Positions 16,754-25,503 of a stretch of DNA of 64,000 nucleotides are shown here, piece after piece; within the stretch, counting starts at the first letter, position 1, and the number at the start of each line of letters is the position of its first letter. The DNA is from Selenomonadales bacterium (GTDB lineage Bacteria > Bacillota > Negativicutes > Selenomonadales > Selenomonadaceae), in NCBI GenBank assembly GCA_900769615.1, contig CAAGHH010000001.1, forward strand, positions 124,001 to 188,000. The letters run 5' to 3'. The notes beneath the pieces were generated by a model that ran no database searches, was not told the origin of the DNA, and saw nothing but the letters and a program-made list of their open reading frames with translations. The position numbers were made by a program, and so were the translations under genes.

Positions 16754-17403
16754 GACGTTTTGGGGAATATGGGGCATTTGAATTAAATGCTACGGAAGAA
16801 GTCGTCAAAACTAAGATAGTGGCATTAAAAGCTGAAGTCGAAGCAGCAGGTTATCATGTAGCCGTGGGGATAGCGTTTACAGATAGCATGCATTTTTTAC
16901 AGCAAACTATTGCCTTGGCCGAACAGGCAATGTATAAGGATAAAAGAGATTTCTATGCAACTGGCGGTAAAGCTGGTAATGCAAGGATAGCAGATGGCAA
17001 AATAGATAAACTGCTGATGCAAAAAAGAGATCAGGAAGAATTTATCCAAATAATATCGGCTAATTATTTGGGCGTTTATGCAATTAATTTGAATACTGAT
17101 GATATTAGAAGAATATTATGTGCCAGTCGCCGAGCTGCGAATTTGGTGGAAGAGTGTGAGTTCAGTTATAGTCGAGCTATGGAAATGTATGCCAAGAAAT
17201 TCTTGGATAATGATAACGCAATTGAATTTATCAAATTTACGAACCCGGAAACAATTGATAAAAAGATTTGTCAAAATAATAATGTTGTATTATGTTATAG
17301 CCGTCAAGATGGTGTTAAGATCAGGTTGCGTGTTTATCAAATGACGGATTATTGTCCGGAGAATAAAAATACTTTGTGGATTTTTGAAAAAATATTTGGT
17401 TGA
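16754..17403 (+). pseudogene. 5'-truncated GGDEF-domain protein remnant
   Basis: The reading frame opens right after a TGA ten bases beyond corA and begins RFGEYGAFELNATEEVV, which looks like the middle of a GGDEF diguanylate cyclase. It continues YHVAVGIAF and ALAEQAMYKDKR, the usual GGDEF C-terminus, followed by about 125 residues resembling a PAS-like sensory domain. The front half, with the GG(D/E)EF active site, is missing. The only internal start is GTG at 16819 without a clear ribosome site. It is best read as a decayed gene joined to the end of corA by deletion. Confidence 0.7.
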
Positions 17404-18651
17404 TTATTTATTGATAGTAGTAGTATCAATTAAAACGCCGTCAATGGTAAAACAGGTTACTTTAAGGTGGTGTTGATCGGCACTTAGCAGCAGATAGTTG
17501 CATGGCGTAGGCTGCACAATAGCTTTTAGATCATAATTATTATCAGCAGGCACGGTATACGCTTCATTGCCCGCCGGTCCGCCCATGATATAGACTGGTC
17601 CAGTGGTACTTGGTTGGAAATTTTTTATATGACCACGGTTGCGATAAGTATGCATGTGACCGGTAACAACCAGGTCAATGCCTAGTTCATCGAAAGCTGG
17701 CATAAAGGCATGACCGACGTCACTGAAACCAAAGGTCGTACCAGTGCCTGGCTGATATTCGTCATAGGCTAATATATCCTTGTGCATGAGAACTACTTGC
17801 CATTTTTTATGGTGAGTAGTTTTATTTTTTTTCAGCCACGCTATTTGCTCTTGCAGCAGGTCGGGCTTAAAATCAGCTAATTCAAGCATTTGAGTGTTTA
17901 ATACATAAAAATGAACTGGACCATAGTCAAAAGCATAGTAATAGCCTTGACTGTTACGGCTTCCGTTAGTGGGCAGGGCAAAGTTTTTTAAATAGCGGAC
18001 CGGCAAAGCGTACTGCCAATTTAGTCCGTAACACTCATGATTGCCCATAACTGGAACCATTGGCAATTTAGCTGAAATACTGTCTGAAGCTTGCCAAAAG
18101 CTTTGCCAATGCCAACTTGATTCGCCGTTATCGGTAAGATCACCAATGTCAGCCCAAAAAGCTGCTGCTTGATGCCGGTTGCAAGCAATGCTTAGCGTTT
18201 TTTTCCAGGTTGTATAATTTTCACCGCATTGTGAATCACTGAAAAGCAGGGCCTGAAAAGAGCTATTCTCAGCAGCAGTAGTGAAATAATGCCAATTGCT
18301 TGTAATAAGATTATTTTTAATTCGGTATTTATAGGTTTTAGCGGGAGTAAGTTCATTGAGGGTGACGTAATAAAAATAACAAGTTTCATTATCTTGCTGA
18401 AGATATTCGCTATAGATATTTGCCTGATAATTAGTGCCGTCCTCAGCAGCATATTCAAAAACAAGGTCAATAAGCTTTCGTGGACTTTGCCACATAATAG
18501 TTTGCTTATGGGCAGAATCGCTGGTGATAATACGCCTTAAATACAGTAAATCTAGTGCTGATTTATTTACAGCCAGGGTAACTTTAGGATAAAGTGACAG
18601 CAAGCTGCCTAAACCTAAAAGCTTTAAAAATTTTCGTCTAGTTAAATTCAA
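17404..18651 (-). CDS. Exported purple-acid-phosphatase-like metallophosphoesterase
   Basis: Calcineurin-like phosphoesterase with an N-terminal fibronectin-III-like domain, as in purple acid phosphatases. It begins MNLTRRKFLKLLG, a twin-arginine (Tat) signal, with cleavage likely near residue 27. Metal-site motifs: DSQ at 139-141, DIGDLTDN near 168-175, GNHE at 203-206, VLMHKD and TGHMHTY. 415 aa. Substrate unknown; phosphate scavenging is a reasonable guess. Its stop directly abuts the stop of the convergent GGDEF remnant with no terminator between. Confidence 0.88.
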   Translation of the reverse strand: MNLTRRKFLKLLGLGSLLSLYPKVTLAVNKSALDLLYLRRIITSDSAHKQTIMWQSPRKLIDLVFEYAAEDGTNYQANIYSEYLQQDNETCYFYYVTLNELTPAKTYKYRIKNNLITSNWHYFTTAAENSSFQALLFSDSQCGENYTTWKKTLSIACNRHQAAAFWADIGDLTDNGESSWHWQSFWQASDSISAKLPMVPVMGNHECYGLNWQYALPVRYLKNFALPTNGSRNSQGYYYAFDYGPVHFYVLNTQMLELADFKPDLLQEQIAWLKKNKTTHHKKWQVVLMHKDILAYDEYQPGTGTTFGFSDVGHAFMPAFDELGIDLVVTGHMHTYRNRGHIKNFQPSTTGPVYIMGGPAGNEAYTVPADNNYDLKAIVQPTPCNYLLLSADQHHLKVTCFTIDGVLIDTTTINK

Positions 18652-18682
18652 AATAATAAACTCCTGATGTTACAACTAATTA

Positions 18683-19369
18683 TTAACAATCAACGTGTTT
18701 TTTAGCAGCCTGCTTTTCATAATACCAGGCACCTGCTATAAGTAATATTGCCAAAACAACTACGACTATCAGCCGGGTGGGATCTTCTTGCTTGGTAATT
18801 GTATCATGACCAATTATGGCTTCGATGCCGGTAGAAGGAAATTTACCAATCAAAGAAGCAATTACATAATCGCTCAGCCGCATAGCAGACAAAGCACCGA
18901 TAGCGTTTAACATGATCGAAGGAAAATAAGGCACCATACGGGCAATCAGCATTACGGCAAAACTTCGCTTGCCACTGTATTTGTCGATGTTGGCGAGAGT
19001 TTTATTTTTATTGATGATTTTTTGTGCCGTTTCGCGAAAGAAGAAACGTAACAGAATAAAACTGAAAGTAACACCAACCGTTTCAGCGGCTACGGATAGG
19101 ATAATGCCCCAAAAGATACCGAAAATCAAAGTATTGGCGGTTGAAAAAATAATTGCTGGTGGAAAGCCTAGAGCATTTACGAAAAGTGTCAAAAGAAAAC
19201 TGAATAAAATTGCCCAATAGCCAAAGGACGCAATAAAGCTGGCAGTTTCTTCAATATCACCACGTGCCAGCAGTCCCCATATATGCGGTAAAAAAGTTGG
19301 ATCAATAAAATGAATAATGACAAAAAGCATTATTATAGTGGCAACGATGCCAGCTTTTATTAGACGCAT
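18683..19369 (-). CDS. TVP38/TMEM64 (VTT/DedA-like) membrane protein
   Basis: A 228-aa integral membrane protein with a VTT domain: several hydrophobic helices, GFPPAIIFSTANTLIFG in the re-entrant region, MLIARMVPYFPSIMLNAIGA, and a basic tail. Members are linked to lipid scrambling and membrane homeostasis, but the activity here is unknown. The start at 19369 is chosen because GGGAGG lies seven bases upstream; a longer frame reaches 19426 without such a site. A TATAAT at 19425-19430 (minus strand) may be its -10. It is 31 bases ahead of the phosphatase gene and is probably co-transcribed. Confidence 0.85.
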   Translation of the reverse strand: MRLIKAGIVATIIMLFVIIHFIDPTFLPHIWGLLARGDIEETASFIASFGYWAILFSFLLTLFVNALGFPPAIIFSTANTLIFGIFWGIILSVAAETVGVTFSFILLRFFFRETAQKIINKNKTLANIDKYSGKRSFAVMLIARMVPYFPSIMLNAIGALSAMRLSDYVIASLIGKFPSTGIEAIIGHDTITKQEDPTRLIVVVVLAILLIAGAWYYEKQAAKKHVDC

Positions 19370-19472
19370 AAAAAAACCTCCCAAATCATTCGTCAAAGCG
19401 AATATATTAATAACACACGATACCATTATACCATTAAAGTCATTCAGGCAGCTGAAAATAAACTGGTAAAAC

Positions 19473-19501
19473 TGTCATTTTTAGCGGGCTTGTGGTAGAA
19501 T
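19473..19501 (+). promoter_or_regulatory. Probable extended -10 promoter for the AzgA-like gene
   Basis: -10 TAGAAT at 19496-19501 preceded by TGG (extended -10), with a weak -35 TGTCAT 17 bases upstream. It faces away from the VTT gene promoter. Confidence 0.45.
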
Positions 19502-19533
19502 TAAAATGATATTTAAAAAAAGGTGGGCGTTTT

Positions 19534-20823
19534 ATGCGAAAAATAGCCGCAGGGGAGCCCGAGAAAAACAGTTGGTCACAGGCTTTAAAAATGGGTTTGC
19601 CGTTAGCTGGTGGCGTGTTGCCGCTGCTATTGATAGTACCTAAAATGCTCAGTGAGACTGGTATGAATTTTGCTGGCGTTTACACAGCTACAGCTTTGAC
19701 TATTTGTTTAGGGGCATTAGTGGCAGCGTATTATAAATTACCTTATTTAATAGCACCATCGTATGTGATTACGGCTTGGCTGGTATATATTGCAGGTGTT
19801 GCTAAAGGCATAGCATGGCAGCAGTTGTTGGGGCTTAACCTGGTGGTATCGCTGCTTAGCCTGCTGCTTTTGAAGATATTCTCCTGGTCGAAAATAATGA
19901 AGTGTCTGCCATTGTTTCTGTTACAGGGACTGCCGGTTGGCTTAGGCTTGATGCTTATTGTAATGGGACTTCAGCTGGGCAGAGTGGTTATAAGTTCGCC
20001 GACAACAGTTACAATGCTGGGAAATTTTCAGGATCCTTTGGCCTATTTTGGAACTGCTGGCATAATTATTATGCTGGTTTTAATGGTAAGGCAGATAACT
20101 GGCTGGATTTTTTGGTCAATGCTGGTTACTGCTCTGCTGGCATTGTTCGAAGGATTTTGGGTTATACCCGATGCGCCATTTTTTTTGCCCGAGGGACTTG
20201 ATAAAACTGTCTTGGCACTAACTTTTAGTGCTGATACGGTCAAAATTATCAATATTTTAATAGAAACCGGCTTAACGCTTTTTTTGTTGCTGGCAACGAT
20301 TAATTTTACCGTCAGCAAGGCAATTGCTGATAATGATAATGAAAAAGCCGAGAAGATTTTATCGCTTACTTATGTATTAAATTCCTTAGGGGCAATTTTA
20401 GGAAGTCCGGTTTTAATAGTGTCGCCACTTTCGGCAGCTAATTTTAATAGCAGTAAGGCAGGAAATAAAATAGCATTAGTAATAGCAGCTTTCATGCTGT
20501 TAGCTTTATTTATTGAACCAATAGCAGCCTCGCTGGCTGATTTTCCCGTAATGCTGGTACCTGTACTGGTTGGCATTGGTATTATGCTTATAAAAAAATA
20601 TTTAAATTGTGCGCAAGCTGCGGGTGAAGATTATGAGCGGATTGCTCAGCTTACTTTGTGGTTAATGATGATACTATCAATGAACATGGCAGCAGCTGTT
20701 GGTGCAGCTTTGGGTATTTATTGCTTACTGGCAACAGTCAAAGGACGCTATAGGGAAATTCCTGCAGCTACTTGGTTTATAACTTTGTTATATATACTCT
20801 ATATGTTTTATGGAGCAATATAG
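19534..20823 (+). CDS. Divergent AzgA-like NCS2 permease
   Basis: A 429-aa membrane protein with 12 or more hydrophobic segments. It resembles the AzgA branch of the NCS2 nucleobase transporters: an early segment GMNFAGVYTATALTICLGAL, then PYLIAPSY where AzgA proteins have a conserved Ala-Pro-Gly, then GIAWQQLLGLNLV. The Ala-Pro-Ser in place of Ala-Pro-Gly marks it as divergent. Purine uptake is likely for the family but unproven here. It has its own promoter and AGGTGGG as ribosome site. Confidence 0.75.
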   Translation: MRKIAAGEPEKNSWSQALKMGLPLAGGVLPLLLIVPKMLSETGMNFAGVYTATALTICLGALVAAYYKLPYLIAPSYVITAWLVYIAGVAKGIAWQQLLGLNLVVSLLSLLLLKIFSWSKIMKCLPLFLLQGLPVGLGLMLIVMGLQLGRVVISSPTTVTMLGNFQDPLAYFGTAGIIIMLVLMVRQITGWIFWSMLVTALLALFEGFWVIPDAPFFLPEGLDKTVLALTFSADTVKIINILIETGLTLFLLLATINFTVSKAIADNDNEKAEKILSLTYVLNSLGAILGSPVLIVSPLSAANFNSSKAGNKIALVIAAFMLLALFIEPIAASLADFPVMLVPVLVGIGIMLIKKYLNCAQAAGEDYERIAQLTLWLMMILSMNMAAAVGAALGIYCLLATVKGRYREIPAATWFITLLYILYMFYGAI

Positions 20824-20875
20824 ATAAATAGATAGCTGGATTTTAGTTCATGATTATGACGAGAGGTGTGCATTT

Positions 20876-21676
20876 GTGTATTTAAAAAGGTATTCGTTAG
20901 GTTTAGTAACAGGATCATTAATAGGTGCCATGCTGATAATGCCGGGCTTAGGTGAAGCACGTCGCCATTTAGAGACAACGCCGGAACTAGAAACTAAGGT
21001 AGAGACACAACGGACGTTAAATGTTGGCGAAACGCATAATATTAATCGCAATGAAACTAAACCAGAATCGTTAGAAACACGTATTAACGCTATTTTAAAC
21101 AGCGATGAGAGTAAGCCCGAGCTTACTTTGCCGGTAGCTATGCCAAAGGTACCGACTACGGTTTCAGCTTATGATGATTCGATAATCGGTACCCCGCTGG
21201 CTAGTCAGCAGCAATGTGTCAATTATCTTTTAAGTGTAAATCCTAATCCTGACCTTACGGTATCACCCCAGGAGCTGGTATCGTTTTATTATGAGGAAGG
21301 AATGAGGGAAGGTATACGCCCAGATGTTGCTTTTGCTCAAGCTTTAAAAGAAACAGGTTTCTTTCGCTATGGCGGAACAGTAACTCCGGATCAGAATAAT
21401 TATTGTGGCTTGGGGACAACCAGTACTGAGGTAAAGGGAGCTTATTTTAACAATGCCCGTTTGGGAGTAAGGGCTCAGATTCAGCATTTGCTAGCTTATG
21501 CTTCAACGCGTCAGCCAAGTGAACCAGTAGTAGATCCGCGTTATGCATTAGTGCGTTCAGCTTATGGTGATAGAACTTTATCTGCTTGGTCGGATTTGAA
21601 TGGCCGCTGGGCAGTACCAGGCTATAGCTATGGTCAGAGTATAATGAGTATTTTTCGGGCGATGCTGACAAAATAA
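20876..21676 (+). CDS. Secreted glucosaminidase-domain protein
   Basis: 266 aa with an N-terminal signal peptide (about residues 1-28, ending in GEA). A spacer rich in Thr/Glu (30-90) follows, then a mannosyl-glycoprotein endo-beta-N-acetylglucosaminidase (LytG/FlgJ-type) domain: QALKETGFFRYGGTVTPDQNN with the putative catalytic Glu, NYCGLGTT and GVRAQIQHLLAYA. It probably cleaves the glycan strands of peptidoglycan. The start is GTG, seven bases after GAGAGGTG. Confidence 0.88.
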   Translation: MYLKRYSLGLVTGSLIGAMLIMPGLGEARRHLETTPELETKVETQRTLNVGETHNINRNETKPESLETRINAILNSDESKPELTLPVAMPKVPTTVSAYDDSIIGTPLASQQQCVNYLLSVNPNPDLTVSPQELVSFYYEEGMREGIRPDVAFAQALKETGFFRYGGTVTPDQNNYCGLGTTSTEVKGAYFNNARLGVRAQIQHLLAYASTRQPSEPVVDPRYALVRSAYGDRTLSAWSDLNGRWAVPGYSYGQSIMSIFRAMLTK

Positions 21677-21734
21677 TTTTTTATAAATATTGCTGAACGG
21701 TATTAGGTGACATAAAGAAGGGAAATAAGAAACT

Positions 21735-23354
21735 ATGATAACGACTAACAATGTAAGTCTCCAATTTGGAAAACGAGTTCTCTATAAGGATGTTAACTTG
21801 AAATTTACGCCAGGAAATTGCTATGGCATAATTGGTGCTAATGGTGCTGGCAAGTCAACATTTTTAAAGCTATTATCAGGAGAAATTGAGCCGACCGGTG
21901 GTAATATTGAAATTACGCCTGGTGAGCGTTTGGCTGTATTGCAACAGGATCACTATGCTTATGATGATTATGAAGTTTTGCGTACGGTCATAATGGGACA
22001 TAAACGTTTAGTCGAGATTATGGACGAAAAAGATGCTTTGTATGCTAAACCGGATTTTTCAGAGGAAGATGGCATGAAGGCATCGGAGCTTGAGGCTGAA
22101 TTTGCCGAGCTCAATGGCTGGGATGCAGAATCAGAGGCAGCAAGGCTATTAAATGGCCTTGGTATTCCGGAAAACGAGCATACTATGAAAATGGCTGATC
22201 TTACGGCTAAAGAAAAGGTTCGGGTGCTTTTGGCGCAGGCTTTGTTTGGCAATCCTGACATCTTGCTTTTAGATGAGCCGACTAACCACTTAGATGTAGA
22301 ATCAATTAATTGGTTAGAAGATTTCTTAGCAGATTTTCCTAATACTGTTATTGTAGTATCACACGATCGTCATTTTTTAAATCAAGTTTGCACTTATATT
22401 TGTGATGTTGATTTTGGTGAGATAAAACTTTATGCTGGTAACTATGATTTTTGGTATCAATCAAGTCAGTTAGCATTGCAGTTGCAAAAGGAACAGAATA
22501 AAAAGGCTGAAGAAAAAATTAAAGAGCTGCAAACCTTTATTGCTCGCTTTGCCGCTAATGCCGCTAAGTCTAAACAGGCAACTAGCCGTAAAAAATTACT
22601 GGATAAGATTAAAGTTGAGGATATAAAACCATCGTCGCGCCGTTACCCTTATATAGCGTTTACGCCAGATCGTGAGGCTGGGGATCAATTATTGCAGGTT
22701 GATGGTATTTCTAAGACCGTTGATGGTGAGCAAGTGCTTAAAAATGTAAGCTTTACCTTGAAACGTGGTGATAAGGTGGCTTTTGTTGGTCCCAATAGTA
22801 TCGGCAAAACTATGCTTTTTAAAATACTGATGGGCGAAGAAGAAGCTGATGAAGGCACCTTTAAGTGGGGCGTTACGACTACGCAGTCCTATCTGCCAGC
22901 CGATAATTCCAAGTATTTTGATGGCCTTGATTTGAATTTAGTTGATTGGTTAAGGCAGTACTCTAAAGATCCGGATGAAACCTTTGTTCGTGGCTTCTTG
23001 GGACGAATGTTATTTTCTGGTGAAGAAAGTCAGAAAAAAGCATCCGTACTGTCTGGTGGAGAACGCGTTCGTTGCATGTTATCACGGATGATGCTGTCAG
23101 GTGCTAACGTGCTGCTTTTAGACGAGCCAACCAATCATCTTGACTTGGAATCAATAACGGCTTTAAATAACGGTCTTATGGCATTTAAGGGAACGGCACT
23201 ATTTGTATCTCATGACCATGAATTTGTACAAACTATAGCCAACCGCATTATTGATATTACACCTGATGGTGTGGTGGATAGAGTTACTACTTATGATGAA
23301 TTTTTGGCTAATGAAACCGTTAAGCAGCAGATAGCAGAAAAGTATAAAAAATAA
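21735..23354 (+). CDS. ABC-F family ATPase (YbiT-like)
   Basis: Two tandem ABC ATPase domains with no membrane part, the hallmark of ABC-F ribosome-associated translation factors. Walker A1 GANGAGKST, Walker B1 LLLDEPTNHLD; linker rich in Lys/Glu (about 245-300); Walker A2 GPNSIGKTM; signature VLSGGERVR; Walker B2 LLLDEPTNHLD. The first-domain signature is degenerate (LTAKEKVRV), as in the YbiT subgroup. 539 aa. A housekeeping role in rescuing stalled ribosomes is likelier than drug resistance. Confidence 0.93.
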   Translation: MITTNNVSLQFGKRVLYKDVNLKFTPGNCYGIIGANGAGKSTFLKLLSGEIEPTGGNIEITPGERLAVLQQDHYAYDDYEVLRTVIMGHKRLVEIMDEKDALYAKPDFSEEDGMKASELEAEFAELNGWDAESEAARLLNGLGIPENEHTMKMADLTAKEKVRVLLAQALFGNPDILLLDEPTNHLDVESINWLEDFLADFPNTVIVVSHDRHFLNQVCTYICDVDFGEIKLYAGNYDFWYQSSQLALQLQKEQNKKAEEKIKELQTFIARFAANAAKSKQATSRKKLLDKIKVEDIKPSSRRYPYIAFTPDREAGDQLLQVDGISKTVDGEQVLKNVSFTLKRGDKVAFVGPNSIGKTMLFKILMGEEEADEGTFKWGVTTTQSYLPADNSKYFDGLDLNLVDWLRQYSKDPDETFVRGFLGRMLFSGEESQKKASVLSGGERVRCMLSRMMLSGANVLLLDEPTNHLDLESITALNNGLMAFKGTALFVSHDHEFVQTIANRIIDITPDGVVDRVTTYDEFLANETVKQQIAEKYKK

Positions 23355-23390
23355 GGCTGTCAATCTGACGTAAGTCAGAGAGGTGGATAA

Positions 23391-24992
23391 ATGCTAGGTA
23401 AGTTTTGGCAGAATAAAATTGAAGAAGTAAGTGCTACGGCGAGATTGCGGGAAATGGTAGCTGTACTCCGCAAGCGGGAAGTTGTTCGGGGGATGACTCC
23501 CGAAAAATTGCGGATGGTGCTGGAGGATTTAGGACCTACCTATGTAAAACTAGGACAGGTTATGAGTATGCGTCCTGATTTTTTGCCACCAGAGTATTGT
23601 GATGAATTGATGAAATTGCAATCAGCAGCTAAACCACTGCCGTTTGATACGATAATTTCCGTTATAGAACGTGAATACAATCGGCGGTGGAATCAGGTAT
23701 TTCAATATATTGATGAAGAAGCACTGGGGTCGGCAAGTATAGCACAGGTTCATCGAGCAGTTTTGAACAGTGGTGAAAAAGTAGTAGTAAAAGTTCAGCG
23801 ACCGGGAATTTCTTATATTATGAGCAAGGACATAGTTCTTTTAAAAAGAGCTGCTGCTTTGTTAAAGGTAATAAGCCGTTCGCAGGATGTAATAGACTTT
23901 AATATGGTATTAGATGAAATGTGGACCATTGCCAAACAGGAAATGGACTTTTTGATGGAGGCTGACCATATTGAAGAATTTATGCATCTGAATCGAGAAA
24001 TCGACTATGTAACCTGTCCTAAAGTATATCGCCAGCTTTCAACTCAGCATATTTTAGTGCTAGAGTTTATTGATGGTATTTCTATTGATGATAGTGTAAG
24101 TTTAAAAGCACGTGGCTATGATCAGACGATTCTTGGTCGCAGGCTTGGCGAAAATTACGTTAAGCAAATTATAGAAGATGGTTATTTTCATGCTGATCCG
24201 CATCCGGGCAATATTTGGGTTCGCAATGGGCGGATAGTATGGCTGGATCTTGGAATGATGGGGCGTCTGTCTAGCCGTGATCGCCTGGCTATACGCAAGG
24301 CAGTATTTGCGCTGGCTAATCATGATACTTTTGAAATGAAGGCAGCGGTGCTCTCACTAGGTGTTGTTCGTGGCAGGATAAATCATACAGCACTTTATCA
24401 GGATATTGATGCTATGATGGCACAGTATAGCAGTCTTGACTTTAGTGAGCTTAAAATGGGAGCCTTAACCCGGCAGATAATGAACCTTATGCGGGGTCAT
24501 CATATAGAATGTCCGCAAGGGTTATCAATGTTTGCCAGAGGGGTACTTACGATAGAGGGTGTTATGCGGTTGTGCTGCCCTAATGTTAGCTTTGTAGAAA
24601 TATTTGCCAAAAGTCTGGCGGTTGATTACCGCAAAAATTTCAAATGGAAAGATGAGCTAGCTAAAGCTCGGCGTGAAGGCTTGCTTTTGCTTAGAAAGAC
24701 GGCGCAGCTTCCAGAACAAATATCAGATATTTTAAAGATGACTATGAGTGGTCAAACAAAGGTAAATCTTGATTTAACTGGTGCTGAAGAACCTTTACGC
24801 AAGCTTGATCAAATGATAAATCGTTTGATATTAGCAGTATTGGTAGCGGCATTACTGTTAGGCTCAAGCACTATTTGCACTACGCAGATGACGCCTAAAA
24901 TAATGGAGATACCATTATTGGGATTTATCGGCTATTTGGTAGCATTTATCCTGAGTTTAAAAATAATTTGGGCTATCCATAAAGGCAGCTGA
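23391..24992 (+). CDS. ABC1/UbiB/AarF-family atypical kinase-like protein
   Basis: Seen: the KxGQ motif (VKLGQVMSMRPDFLPPEY), Ala-rich loop ALGSASIAQVHRA, Lys in VVVKVQRPG, ExD region and HADPHPGN with the metal Asp. The C-terminus has two transmembrane helices (about 480-530), as in UbiB. The family supports quinone or lipid metabolism as an ATPase. 533 aa. It sits 36 bases after the ABC-F gene and 14 bases before aroH. Confidence 0.92.
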   Translation: MLGKFWQNKIEEVSATARLREMVAVLRKREVVRGMTPEKLRMVLEDLGPTYVKLGQVMSMRPDFLPPEYCDELMKLQSAAKPLPFDTIISVIEREYNRRWNQVFQYIDEEALGSASIAQVHRAVLNSGEKVVVKVQRPGISYIMSKDIVLLKRAAALLKVISRSQDVIDFNMVLDEMWTIAKQEMDFLMEADHIEEFMHLNREIDYVTCPKVYRQLSTQHILVLEFIDGISIDDSVSLKARGYDQTILGRRLGENYVKQIIEDGYFHADPHPGNIWVRNGRIVWLDLGMMGRLSSRDRLAIRKAVFALANHDTFEMKAAVLSLGVVRGRINHTALYQDIDAMMAQYSSLDFSELKMGALTRQIMNLMRGHHIECPQGLSMFARGVLTIEGVMRLCCPNVSFVEIFAKSLAVDYRKNFKWKDELAKARREGLLLLRKTAQLPEQISDILKMTMSGQTKVNLDLTGAEEPLRKLDQMINRLILAVLVAALLLGSSTICTTQMTPKIMEIPLLGFIGYLVAFILSLKIIWAIHKGS

Positions 24993-25006
24993 GGAGGAAA
25001 ATTAAG

Positions 25007-25405
25007 TTGAAAGGCATACGCGGAGCTATAACTGTAGGCGAAGATAATGAAGAAGAAATTTGGCAAGGTGCTAGAATTTTGCTGTCACAAATCATGCGGC
25101 GCAATAGCATAAAAACAGAAGATATAGGTGCCTGTATTTTTAGTATGACAAGCGATCTTACAGCGGGTTTTCCGGCTAAGGGAGCCAGGCAGCTGGAAGG
25201 GTTTGAATATGTACCGCTTTTTGATGTGCAGCAGGCAGAGGTTGATGGAGCATTAGATCATTGCATAAGAGTATTGCTGTTAGTTGATACAGAGTTGAGC
25301 CAAAGTGAGATTCAACACGTATACATGGGGCGGGCACAAGCACTTAGACCTGATTTAAGAAAAAATGAGCATAAATCGCCTGAAAAAGCAGAAAATAACA
25401 AATAA
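25007..25405 (+). CDS. aroH: Monofunctional chorismate mutase, AroH type
   Basis: Chorismate to prephenate, for phenylalanine and tyrosine synthesis. The trimeric AroH fold is recognised from MKGIRGAITV, TSDLTAGFPAKGAR and HVYMGRAQALRPDL with the active-site Arg residues. 132 aa. TTG start eight bases after GAGGAGGA. It closes the operon before an AT-rich hairpin. Confidence 0.94.
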   Translation: MKGIRGAITVGEDNEEEIWQGARILLSQIMRRNSIKTEDIGACIFSMTSDLTAGFPAKGARQLEGFEYVPLFDVQQAEVDGALDHCIRVLLLVDTELSQSEIQHVYMGRAQALRPDLRKNEHKSPEKAENNK

Positions 25406-25412
25406 ATTGCTT

Positions 25413-25439
25413 AAAAAGTATGTTTAGACTGTACTTTTT
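25413..25439 (+). terminator. Weak AT-rich hairpin after aroH
   Basis: AAAAAGTA and TACTTTTT form a perfect 8-bp stem with an 11-base loop and a U-rich 3' arm. It may end the aroH transcript. No GC core, so efficiency is doubtful. Confidence 0.5.
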
Positions 25440-25503
25440 AATAATTATCTTGTAAAATGTAATTGTAAAATTTGCAATTGAAGTGAGTAAGGAGAGAGGT
25501 ACA

